Shown here in pieces: positions 45,117 to 53,900 of a stretch of 64,000 bases of DNA (position 1 is its first letter; each line of letters starts with the position of its first letter). A program made the position numbers and the translations under genes. Source of the DNA: Candidatus Gastranaerophilales bacterium. GTDB taxonomy: Bacteria > Cyanobacteriota > Vampirovibrionia > Gastranaerophilales > Gastranaerophilaceae. The stretch lies in the NCBI GenBank assembly GCA_944322785.1, contig CALUPW010000002.1, positions 217,226 through 281,225 on the forward strand, written 5' to 3'. The notes beneath the pieces were generated by a model. The model made no database searches and was not told the DNA's origin. It saw only the letters and a list, made by a program, of their open reading frames with translations.

Positions 45117-45647
45117 CTATTTACAATACTTTATATTCTGTAAAAATGTAATATATTTATCTCCGTATTTTTTCTGTTTAATAATTTCAAAATCATTAAA
45201 ATCTAAATCGGTTACATGTTCCAGTATAACAATATTTCCTGCAATATTTTTGACGGCCTCCAGACTTTTTTCATAAATTCCGGCAAAATATGGGGGATCT
45301 ATATAGATTACATCAAATTTGTTTTTTAAATTCTTTGTAAGCTTTATTGCATCTCCGATTTTCAGTTGCGGGTGCGGGGTAAATTTTTCAAAGTTGTATT
45401 TTATTATTTGTGCGGCTTTCGGGTGTTTTTCAAAGGCAACAGCCGTTGCAAAACCTCGTGATAGTGCTTCCAGCCCCATAATACCCGAACCTGCATACAT
45501 ATCAAGAAAAGATTTCCCGTTAAAATCAATCATAGCCTGCAAAGTGTTAAAAACACTCATTCTTACTTTTGATAATGTTGGTCTTGTAATTTTTTCATCA
45601 GGTGCGGTTATTTTTTGACCTTTAAAAATTCCTGCGGTAATGTTCAT
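45117..45647 (-). CDS. rsmD: 16S rRNA (guanine966-N2)-methyltransferase RsmD
   Basis: 176 residues. MNITAGIFKGQKITAPDEKITRPTLSKVR is the family N-terminus, and FLDMYAGSGIMGLEALSRG is the SAM-binding motif I (about 49-67). The catalytic DPPYF (about 117-121) methylates the exocyclic amine of G966 in the 30S head. Family size matches. It is divergent from fixC with a shared promoter region. Confidence 0.95.
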   Translation of the reverse strand: MNITAGIFKGQKITAPDEKITRPTLSKVRMSVFNTLQAMIDFNGKSFLDMYAGSGIMGLEALSRGFATAVAFEKHPKAAQIIKYNFEKFTPHPQLKIGDAIKLTKNLKNKFDVIYIDPPYFAGIYEKSLEAVKNIAGNIVILEHVTDLDFNDFEIIKQKKYGDKYITFLQNIKYCK

Positions 45648-45655
45648 ACGGGTAT

Positions 45656-45684
45656 TTTACAACGAACAGATTTTGATGTATAAT
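45656..45684 (+). promoter_or_regulatory. Promoter of the fixC-fixX-like genes
   Basis: TTTACA (45656-45661), 17 bp, TATAAT (45679-45684), then AAAGGGAG before ATG 45707. Confidence 0.7.
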
Positions 45685-45706
45685 ATTCTTTATAAAAGGG
45701 AGTTTT

Positions 45707-47017
45707 ATGACAGATATTGAGAAGAATAAAACTGAAGTTATTGTTGTGGGAGGCGGACCTGCCGGAATTGCATGTGCTGTTACTGTTGCAAGAGCAGGAC
45801 ATGAGGTTATTTTAATTGAACGGGGAAGTTTTGCGGGAAGCAAAAATGTTTTTGGCGGAGCAATTTATGCGCAGCCCACCCGTGAAATTTTCCCTGATTT
45901 TGAAAAAGAGGCGCCGGTTGAAAGGCTGAATGTCGAGCATAAATTTGCCATTTTAGGAGAAGATGACTCGACTGTTATTTCATACCGCCGCAAAGATACC
46001 GAAAATCCGAGTTATTCCGTTATCCGCGGCAAATTTGACAGGTGGATGGCAGAGCAGGCCAAAAAAGAAGGGGTTATAATTGTAGAAGAAACCGTAGTCC
46101 GAGAACTTTTGATTAAAGACGAACAGGTGGTGGGTGTTAAAACCGAACTTGAAGATTACTATGCAGACATTGTTGTTCTGGCTGACGGAGTGAATTCTCT
46201 TCTTGCCAAGCAAATAGGCTTTAGAAAAAAAATTGAGCCGAAAGACGTTGCCTTAAGTGTAAAAGAAGTATATAAACTGGATAAAGAAAAAATTAACGAA
46301 CGATTTAACCTTTCGGATGATGAAGGCTGTATTTACGAAATTTTTGGCGGTCCGATGCTTGGCATGCTGGGACTCGGTTTTATTTATACAAACAGAGAGT
46401 CCGTGTCAATCGGGTTGGGAATCGGGCTTGACGAGTTGTGCGAACATAATTTAAAACCTTACGAAGTTCTTGATAAATTAAAATCTCATCCGACCCTTGC
46501 ACCGCTGATTAAGGACGGGGAACTGCTTGAATATTCCGCTCACCTTATTCCGGAAGGCGGTTATAAAAAAATCCCCACACTTTTCGGTGCCGGTGTTATG
46601 ATTGCCGGAGATGCGGCAATGCTTGTAAACAATCTTCACTGGGAAGGAACAAATCTGGCAATGATTAGCGGGAAACTTGCCGGAGAAACGGCGGTAAGAG
46701 CGCTTGCATGCGGTGACTTCAGCGAAAATATGCTCTCCCGTTATCAAAAAGAGCTTGAAAATTCTTTTGTAATGAAAGACTTAAAAACTTACAGAAATCT
46801 TATGGATGAGGCGCACAGCAGGAACGATTCTTTTATGGGATATTATTTAAAGGAAGTGAACGGATTTTTTAAAATGTTTACAACCGTTGACAGCATTCCG
46901 AAACGTGAAAAATACCGCAGATTTATTTTTGACTTTATCAAAAAAAGAAATATAATAGAATTATTTAAAGACGCCTTAAGTGCCGTAAAATTGTTATGGA
47001 GTATTTTGATAAAATGA
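45707..47017 (+). CDS. fixC: FixC-like FAD-dependent electron-transfer dehydrogenase
   Basis: 436 residues. FAD-binding VVGGGPAGIACAVTVARAGHEVILIERG at about 10-37, and the second FAD motif GVMIAGDAAMLVNNLHWEG near 297-315. It belongs to the ETF-quinone oxidoreductase/FixC family, which passes electrons between electron-transfer flavoprotein and quinone or, in bifurcating FixABCX, to other acceptors. It overlaps fixX by ATGA. fixA and fixB (ETF subunits) are not in the window, so its electron partner is encoded elsewhere. The symbol is by homology. Confidence 0.88.
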   Translation: MTDIEKNKTEVIVVGGGPAGIACAVTVARAGHEVILIERGSFAGSKNVFGGAIYAQPTREIFPDFEKEAPVERLNVEHKFAILGEDDSTVISYRRKDTENPSYSVIRGKFDRWMAEQAKKEGVIIVEETVVRELLIKDEQVVGVKTELEDYYADIVVLADGVNSLLAKQIGFRKKIEPKDVALSVKEVYKLDKEKINERFNLSDDEGCIYEIFGGPMLGMLGLGFIYTNRESVSIGLGIGLDELCEHNLKPYEVLDKLKSHPTLAPLIKDGELLEYSAHLIPEGGYKKIPTLFGAGVMIAGDAAMLVNNLHWEGTNLAMISGKLAGETAVRALACGDFSENMLSRYQKELENSFVMKDLKTYRNLMDEAHSRNDSFMGYYLKEVNGFFKMFTTVDSIPKREKYRRFIFDFIKKRNIIELFKDALSAVKLLWSILIK

Positions 47018-47289
47018 CGCTTGATGACAAACTTTTTACAGTTAAATACAGACCCGATGAAACTTCTCATTTAAAACCGGATTTTGAAATGTGCAAAACC
47101 TGTACATCAAAGATTTGTACGGTGATTTGTCCTGCAAAGGTTTATGAATGGGAGGAAGCTGAAAAAAAATTGACGGTGAATTTTGAAAACTGTCTGGAAT
47201 GCGGCGCATGCAGGATTGCCTGTGAAAAGAATTGTTTAAACTGGGAATATCCGAAAGGCAACAAAGGCGTGACGTTTAAAAACGGTTAA
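47014..47289 (+). CDS. fixX: FixX-like ferredoxin
   Basis: 91 residues from ATG 47014, which overlaps the fixC stop as ATGA. The ATG at 46996 gives a longer N-terminus not seen in the family. DKLFTVKYRPDETSHLK fits FixX. CKTCTSKICTVICP and CLECGACRIACEKNC supply Cys for a 4Fe-4S cluster, possibly two; typical FixX has fewer N-terminal Cys. It accepts electrons with FixC. A GC-rich hairpin lies after it. Confidence 0.9.
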   Translation: MTLDDKLFTVKYRPDETSHLKPDFEMCKTCTSKICTVICPAKVYEWEEAEKKLTVNFENCLECGACRIACEKNCLNWEYPKGNKGVTFKNG

Positions 47290-47306
47290 TTTTAATGAAA
47301 CGGGAT

Positions 47307-47325
47307 ATGCCGGCTACTCCGGCAT
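47307..47325 (+). terminator. Hairpin after fixX
   Basis: ATGCCGG (47307-47313), loop CTACT, CCGGCAT (47319-47325). No T run follows, so it may be a partial terminator or RNA-stability element. Confidence 0.45.
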
Positions 47326-47399
47326 GTAATTATTGAGGTAATAACTCGGTATATAACAAAGATTAAAAAGACGTAAATTTAATAAAGGAGACATGGATT

Positions 47400-47777
47400 A
47401 TGAAAGAAGAATACAGTAATCAACACCGCAGATGGTATGACAAAGACCCTGTACTTTCACAGGCCGTTCAAACACTTGAACACAGTGATGATGAAACTCA
47501 GATTAAGATTGCATTAAACTTAATCAAAATTATTATTGAACACAATATTGAAGATGAAAAATTTGAAGCGGTTGAAGATATCATCAATGCTGTCGGCTCA
47601 GGACTTGATGACAACCGCAAAGGCCGCTGGTACGATATTGATACGACATTAAGAACAGCAATGAATATGCTTCAAAACTGTCCGCCTGCAACCCAGCATG
47701 TTATTGCAAAAGAGATGGCTAAAATGGTTGTTGAAAAAATTAAAACTGACGAAGATGAGTCAGAGGATGAAGAATAA
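47400..47777 (+). CDS. Hypothetical acidic protein with two RWYD repeats
   Basis: 125 residues. Two ~45-residue units share RWYDxDxxLxxAxxxL, then TQxxIA and a hydrophobic end (KIIIEHNI against KMVVEKI). The first starts at RRWYDKD (about 10) and the second at GRWYDID (about 76). Both are predicted helical, and an acidic tail follows. It looks like an internally duplicated helical domain. AAAGGAGAC lies before ATG, and a strong terminator follows. No family name is known to me; cytoplasmic. The duplication is direct in the sequence. Confidence 0.8.
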   Translation: MKEEYSNQHRRWYDKDPVLSQAVQTLEHSDDETQIKIALNLIKIIIEHNIEDEKFEAVEDIINAVGSGLDDNRKGRWYDIDTTLRTAMNMLQNCPPATQHVIAKEMAKMVVEKIKTDEDESEDEE

Positions 47778-47805
47778 TTAAAAAAGCTTCAAATGCTTTA
47801 TAATC

Positions 47806-47840
47806 AAAACACCGGAGGTTTGCGCCTCCGGTGTTTTAAT
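47806..47840 (+). terminator. Terminator after the RWYD-repeat protein
   Basis: AAAACACCGGAGG (47806-47818) pairs with CCTCCGGTGTTTT (47825-47837) around TTTGCG. It also faces the convergent gene at 47853. Confidence 0.92.
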
Positions 47841-47852
47841 ATTTTTGTTCAA

Positions 47853-48134
47853 CTAATTCTTAAAATAATCGCATATAAGAGTTTTCTTTCTTGGTATCAT
47901 TGCCCTTATTCTGTTTACGAAACTGTTTTTGTCTAAATCTTCCAGCTGCTTTTTAAGGATGGCTTTTTCCAAAACGACTTTGTTATAAAGATCCGAACAA
48001 ACGGAGCTTTTATCTACATGCGCTTTTAATTTCGACAATTGAACTTCTTTTTCTTTAATGGATTTGATTAGTTCTCTTTTCACTTTTTTAAAGACCTCTT
48101 GAACTTTACCATATAAGAATAATATCAATTTCAT
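47853..48134 (-). CDS. Small basic hypothetical protein
   Basis: 93 residues, Lys-rich (KVQEVFKKVKRELIKSIKEK) with predicted helices and three Cys. No Shine-Dalgarno is visible before ATG 48134, and no family is recognised. It lies 32 bp downstream of the korC-like gene and could be read with that operon. A chance frame cannot be excluded. Confidence 0.45.
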   Translation of the reverse strand: MKLILFLYGKVQEVFKKVKRELIKSIKEKEVQLSKLKAHVDKSSVCSDLYNKVVLEKAILKKQLEDLDKNSFVNRIRAMIPRKKTLICDYFKN

Positions 48135-48166
48135 TTTTTTAAATCGACTTTTTAGTTGATTTAAAG

Positions 48167-48712
48167 CTATGCAGGTAATAAATCATACTCATAGCCGATT
48201 TTTAAAGCCTTGATATTTAATGGCAGAAGATTTTTTCTGTGCGGCGGCAGAACTCTGTCAAGCGCATCAATCAAATGTTCCAGCGAAATCATTTTGCTTG
48301 CTTTTGCAACAATTCCAAGAGCTAAAATATTTGCCATTTTTATATTTCCGAGTTCTTCTGCAAGTTTTGTAATCGGTGCAAATATATAATTCATATCGGT
48401 GCGGGTTTTAAGTTCTTTTACGAGTGTTGAATTCGCAATCATAGTTCCGCCTTTTTTAATCTTTTTCAAAAATTTGTCAAAAGATGCCTGATTTAATGCA
48501 ACAATAAAATCGGTTTCAAGCTTATTTACTGCAGATACTTCCTCATCACCTGCCACAACTTCACAATTGACTGTTCCGCCCCGCATTTCGGCTCCGTAAC
48601 TCGGGTACCATGTAACATGTTTTCCGGCAAGCATAAAAGCCGTAGCAAGCACTTCACCAGCCAGAAGTACGCCTTGTCCTCCAAATCCTGCTATTATAAA
48701 GTTCTTTTCCAT
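48167..48712 (-). CDS. korC: 2-oxoacid:ferredoxin oxidoreductase, gamma subunit (KorC-type)
   Basis: 181 residues. NFIIAGFGGQGVLLAGEVLA (3-22) is the gamma-domain signature. GAEMRGGTVNCEVV is also conserved in KorC/PorC. Together with the alpha, beta and 4Fe-4S subunits it forms an enzyme that oxidises a 2-oxoacid to acyl-CoA and reduces ferredoxin. It is separated from korB by 54 bp. 2-oxoglutarate is the likeliest substrate; a branched-chain (Vor-type) substrate is possible. Confidence 0.9.
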   Translation of the reverse strand: MEKNFIIAGFGGQGVLLAGEVLATAFMLAGKHVTWYPSYGAEMRGGTVNCEVVAGDEEVSAVNKLETDFIVALNQASFDKFLKKIKKGGTMIANSTLVKELKTRTDMNYIFAPITKLAEELGNIKMANILALGIVAKASKMISLEHLIDALDRVLPPHRKNLLPLNIKALKIGYEYDLLPA

Positions 48713-48766
48713 CGTTTAACCTCTTTGTCTGTTTAATCTCTTAAGCCTAGTTGTGATTTTTAATGG

Positions 48767-49516
48767 CTAATCTGCCGTTACATCTTTGTATATGCCCGGA
48801 ACAAAAGTTTTCATCATTTCATTACGGACTCTTTCATGCGCTTCATCAGGTGTCATTTTCCAGTTTGTCGGGCATGTTGAAAGAATTTCAACAAAACCTA
48901 ATCCCAAACCCTTTATTTGAACTTCAAACGCTTTTTTAATTGCCTGTTTAGCCTTTTTGATGTTTGCCACAGTGTCTAAGGAAACTCTTGCAGAGAATGC
49001 TGTTCCATCGCACAATGCAATGTGTTCGGCAATTTTTATCGGATAACCGTAATATTCAATATTGCGTCCTGTAGGAGATGTTGTTGTCACCTGTCCGACT
49101 AATGTTGTCGGACCTAACTGTCCGCCCGTCATACCGTATGTTGTATTGTTAATACATATTGCACTGATATTTTCGCCCCGCAAAGCCGCATTCAAACTTT
49201 CAGCCAGTCCGATTGATGCAAAATCGCCGTCTCCCTGATAGGTAAAAACAAATTTATCCGGACGTGCACGTTTAACTCCTGTTGCCTCTGCCATTGCTCT
49301 GCCATGAGGGGCTTCAATAGCATCAATATTCAGAAAATCATAAATTGTAACAGAACATCCGATTGATGCGGCAAGTATCGTATTTTCACGAATCCCGAGT
49401 TCATCAAGAACTTCAGCCACAAGCCTTACAGCTACACCGTGGTCGCAGCCCGGGCAGAATGAGTATCTTGTGTTTTCACGTAAAGATTCCGGTAATTTAA
49501 AAACTTGTGTAGCCAT
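48767..49516 (-). CDS. korB: 2-oxoacid:ferredoxin oxidoreductase, beta subunit (KorB-type, TPP)
   Basis: 249 residues. FCPGCDHGVAVRLVAEVLDELG at the start; the thiamine-diphosphate motif GDGDFASIGL ends in NNTTYGMTGGQ (about 95-130). It binds TPP and supplies the catalytic cofactor. It overlaps korA by one base, and the stop/start quartet suggests coupling. The substrate is set mainly by korA, so the Kor label is tentative. Confidence 0.92.
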   Translation of the reverse strand: MATQVFKLPESLRENTRYSFCPGCDHGVAVRLVAEVLDELGIRENTILAASIGCSVTIYDFLNIDAIEAPHGRAMAEATGVKRARPDKFVFTYQGDGDFASIGLAESLNAALRGENISAICINNTTYGMTGGQLGPTTLVGQVTTTSPTGRNIEYYGYPIKIAEHIALCDGTAFSARVSLDTVANIKKAKQAIKKAFEVQIKGLGLGFVEILSTCPTNWKMTPDEAHERVRNEMMKTFVPGIYKDVTAD

Positions 49517-50583
49517 TATATCAATTCCTCTATCTTATCTAAAATTTCCTCCGGTGCAGGAGGTGCGCCAACCGGTTTGTGAATAAGTTCAACCGGAACT
49601 TTTCCGTTTACCGCAAGTCTTACATCATTAACCATTTGTCCCATGTTAACTTCAACAACAATGAATTTTTTTGCAATACATGCAAGTTCCTTTAATCTAT
49701 TGTTCGGAAACGGATAAAGCGTAATAGGACGAAGAATACCTGCTTTAATCCCTTTTTCACGGCACATTTTTACGGCAGTTTTTACATTTCTTGATGTACT
49801 GCCGAAACTTACAAGAATGATATCTGCATCTTCCGTTCCTATTTCTTCCCATTCGGTTTCGTTTTCTTCAATTGTTTTGTATTTTTGATATAGTTTTTCT
49901 AAAAATACACATTGATCTTCCGCTAATGGAGCATAAGAACGTATTACACGCCCGCTGCGTCCTTTTGCGCCTGTTAAAGCCCAGCCGGAATTATCAATTT
50001 CAGGATAAGGATACTCTTTAAATTCAACCGGCTCCATCATTTGTCCCAGAAGTCCGTCAGCCAAAAGTACAGTCGGATTGCGGTATTTGTGAGCCAGATA
50101 GAATGCTTTGTAAGTTAAATCCACGCATTCCTGAACAGTGGAAGGTGCGAGAACTATAAGTTTGTAATCTCCGTTTCCGCCGCCTTTAGTCGCCTGAAAA
50201 TAATCGCCCTGTGAAGGATAAATATTTCCGAGTCCCGGCCCGCCTCTCATAACGCTTACGAGAACAACGGGAAGCTGGTCGGAAGTTGCGTAGGAAAGCC
50301 CCTCCTGCATCAGAGAAACTGCACAGCTTGAAGAAGATGTCATTGCTTTTGCACCGGTTGAGCATGCCCCGATTACCATATTTATGGCTGCAAGTTCGCT
50401 TTCTGCAGAAACATAACCTCTATTCAACTCCTGCATTTTTCCGCTCATAAATTCCCCGATTTCACTCTGCGGCGTAATCGGATAGCCGAAATAACATTCG
50501 CAGCCCGCAAGAACAGCTGCCTGCGCAATTGCATAGTTCCCTTTAGTTAAAACTTTTTTATTTGTAATGCATTCAGTTGCCAT
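49516..50583 (-). CDS. korA: 2-oxoacid:ferredoxin oxidoreductase, alpha subunit (KorA-type)
   Basis: 355 residues, separate from the gamma subunit. GNYAIAQAAVLAGCECYFGYPITPQSEIGEFM (about 15-46) is typical of the family's domain I, and SQGDYFQATKGGGNGDYKLIVLAPSTVQECVD is the central part. Domain II lies near 240-350. It forms the pyrimidine-binding half of the TPP site with KorB. It sits 4 bp after the ferredoxin gene. Order D-A-B-C is common for 2-oxoglutarate and 2-oxoisovalerate enzymes. Confidence 0.92.
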   Translation of the reverse strand: MATECITNKKVLTKGNYAIAQAAVLAGCECYFGYPITPQSEIGEFMSGKMQELNRGYVSAESELAAINMVIGACSTGAKAMTSSSSCAVSLMQEGLSYATSDQLPVVLVSVMRGGPGLGNIYPSQGDYFQATKGGGNGDYKLIVLAPSTVQECVDLTYKAFYLAHKYRNPTVLLADGLLGQMMEPVEFKEYPYPEIDNSGWALTGAKGRSGRVIRSYAPLAEDQCVFLEKLYQKYKTIEENETEWEEIGTEDADIILVSFGSTSRNVKTAVKMCREKGIKAGILRPITLYPFPNNRLKELACIAKKFIVVEVNMGQMVNDVRLAVNGKVPVELIHKPVGAPPAPEEILDKIEELI

Positions 50584-50587
50584 AAAT

Positions 50588-50803
50588 TTATCCCCTGTAA
50601 ACTTCCGTGATAGCTAAATCCGGACATCTTGTTGCACACAACGCACACCCCAGACACTCATGATTCGGGTCAACAAATTCAACTGTCCGGTTGCCCAGAT
50701 TGTTTGTTTGGCTGCTTATTTTTATCAAATTTTTCGGGCATTCTTTTATACAGAGATAACATGCTTTACATTTGCTATTATCAATTACTATATGATTCAT
50801 CAA
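50588..50803 (-). CDS. korD: 4Fe-4S ferredoxin subunit of the oxidoreductase (KorD-type)
   Basis: 71 residues with two 4Fe-4S motifs, CKACYLCIKECPKN (14-27) and CLGCALCATRCPD (about 51-63). It acts as the delta subunit that passes electrons from the TPP centre to external ferredoxin. It heads the four-gene operon. GAGGT before ATG is the binding site. Confidence 0.93.
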   Translation of the reverse strand: MMNHIVIDNSKCKACYLCIKECPKNLIKISSQTNNLGNRTVEFVDPNHECLGCALCATRCPDLAITEVYRG

Positions 50804-50965
50804 TACCTCTTAAATCCATGTCTGATTTTTATTATATCACTTAAAATGTAAAGAGTACAATTTTAACTTTACAATTGTAATAATAAACGTTAATATTTTG
50901 CCCTCAAATATATAATCTGTTAATATGTTATTCAGGGATATTATAACTTATTAAGGGAAAGCACA

Positions 50966-53900
50966 ATGGCACAAATTGAAATCGATGAAATTTTAAACAC
51001 CATTAAATCAGAAAATGCATCTAATAATGAAATGTTTGGAAAAACTCTTGAAGACATAAATTTAAAACTTGAAGATATTGCAAATGATGGAATCACAACA
51101 GATTTGATAAAATCAAGCCTTCAGGATCTGGAGGTAAATCTGGAATCCCGCTACAGGATGAATCTTGAAAAATTCGAGGCCGTAAAAAATGCCATTGACA
51201 ACCTTAATGAAAATCAAGAACTTCTTTCAAAACATTCCGATTTAAAAATAATGTTTAATATCCTGAATGAAAATATAGACAATTTTTCCCATGAAATTAA
51301 TGAGCAAAAAAATCTGATTGATAATATTGATACTCATCTGGCAGAATTCCGCAACGACAATTCCAAAAAAGACGAAATAATTGAAAAAGTAGCGGTTGTA
51401 AAAGAAGGAATTGATGAGGTCAACCGTGGGCTTCAGGCATCTATTATGGAAGTCAATTCAAGCCTCAGGGGTATTACAAAAACCCTGATGACGATGGATG
51501 TTACGGATCAGAACGATATTATCAAAAGGGAACTTGAAAATATTTATCTTGCAACGAATGCAATTCTTTCTTCAATGGAAATTCTTGATCAAAAAAATGA
51601 TGATTTAGCCAAAAATATTCTTGTAAAAGACGATTTGATAAATCTTGCGGGCAAAATTGACAATTCATTTGCACTGGTATCCGAAAAAATCGAAAATTCC
51701 GACAAAAGTGAAGCAATAATCTCAGAAATCCAAAAAAACAGAGATGAAATCGTAAGCTTTAATGAAAGTCTGTCGAAAGGTCTTTCGGATTATTTGAATT
51801 CAGTCCGAGATGTTTTATCAAACAGCATTGAAGAAATTCGTGCATCTCAAGCAAATACAGTTCTTGAAGATGACAGTATCGCACGGCAAAAGTTTGAAAA
51901 TCTTGAAAAACTGTCAGACGATATCAAAAAAATTGATACAACAATTTCAAATCAGAGTGAAAGTTATGTAACATTAATAAGTGATAAAATACGAGAATTA
52001 AGTGCATCCATTGATGATTTCAAATCTTATATTGACAAAAGCAATACCGGCATTGAATCCAAACTGGATGATAAAATAGGGGCATTAGACAATTTTGTTG
52101 TAAAATTCAGAGAAGTTTTTGAAAATAAATTCGGTGAACTTCAGACAAGAGTTGACAACAGTATTCAGTTTATTGAATCTTTTGCATCGGACAGTACAAT
52201 CAAACTTGGAAATTCTGTTTCGGAAATTGTTGATATAAAAGGTGAAATTTCAAGAATTCTTGAAAATATGACAGCCTTCAATTCTCATCAAGAAGCAAAT
52301 ATTACCCGTCTTGACGGAAAACTTGACGGCGATCTTGTTGATTTAAAGAATGATTTAAACAATTTTTGCGGAAGTTTTGAGGCTTTAAAATACACACTTG
52401 AGCAGTCAAATCTTGACAATCGGGAAATATTGACGGAAATCGTCGAAAATGCTGCGGATAAAACACGTACTCTGCTTGATGAATTAAAAAATAATAATAC
52501 AGAGGATGTAAAAAATATAAATTCTCAAATTGATATTTTAAAAGATTTGATTTCTGACTTAAATAATGTATTTACAACTGTTTCTGCCAAAAATGTCGAA
52601 AATATTCTGTCAAATCTTGAAGCAAATGCCGCAAATATAAATTCATTAAATGAAAATCTTTCAAGAACAATTGAGGATAATATTGTATCAGTTAAGGAAT
52701 TGATATCAAATTCTGACACGGAAAATGGAAATCGTATTTCCGAACTCGGTGCGAATTTTATGTCCGAGGCTTCAAAGAATGCCGAAAATATATTGACGAA
52801 TATTCAAACAACAAACGAAAAACTCGACAATCTGAATGAAACCTTAAACGGTACAATAGATGCAAATTTTAATGAAATCAAAGGCGAAATAGCCGCAAAT
52901 TCCGCAGAAACAAGACAACAAATTGATGACTTAGGCAGTAATTTTTCAAATATTTCTAGCCAGAATGCAGAAAACATATTATTAAATATCCAGACAACAT
53001 CGGAAAAAATTTCTGATTTGAATTCAAGTCTGTCAGCAAATATTGACAATAGTTTGATTAATATGCAGGAAAAACTGTTTCTTTCTGACAGCGAAACCAA
53101 ACAGCAAATATCTGAGCTAAATGACAAATTCACCTCTCTTTCCGAAAGAAATGCCGGTAATATAATTGCAGGTATTGAAACAATTTCCGACAGGATGAAC
53201 CGTCTGACAACTGATATCTCTACAGAACTTGTTAATAATAATCAAAATATCCGTGAGATTTTGACAGGCTCAGGAAATGATACACAACAAAAACTTGATG
53301 AGTTGAATGAGAGATTTATTACTATTGCCCAGCAAAATGCAGGAAATATTCTTTCCGGTATTGAAAATGCCTCAACAAAAATTGATATGCTGGGGATAGA
53401 TTTATCAACGGAAATTGACAACAATTTTGATATGGTGCGTGAGTTTATCGAAAATTCAAAGAGTGAAAAAAATCAAAATTCCGTTGAATTTGATAATCTT
53501 TCGGATAATATTAAAAATCTTGAATCCGAAATTTCCAACAATGCGGAATTATTTAAAAACGCACTTGAGGAACAGATTACGAGTTTAAAAGATTATCTTA
53601 ACACTCTTGACAACAGCAAAAATGAAGCTAAAAATTCTATTCTCTTTGAAAAACTTGCAGAAAAAATGCTTTCAATTGAAACAGCTATGCATGAAGCGGG
53701 CGACAACTTCAGCGATAATCTGATGATGGTGCAGAACAGGCTGACTGATTATGTAAATTCAATTGACAATGTTACCTCTCAAACTTCAGAAAAACTCGAA
53801 AGTTCATTAAATGAGATTACCTCAATTAAATCCGAACTTGAAAAAATTATCGAAAATGTTTCAAATACAGGTGTCGAAACGTCCGAAAGAATGAATGAAA

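Noticed and set aside
45125..45136. A fourth exact AATACTTTATAT
   Set aside because: It lies within the last codons of rsmD (- strand gene) and is more than 500 bp from the next gene reading in its direction. Treated as chance.
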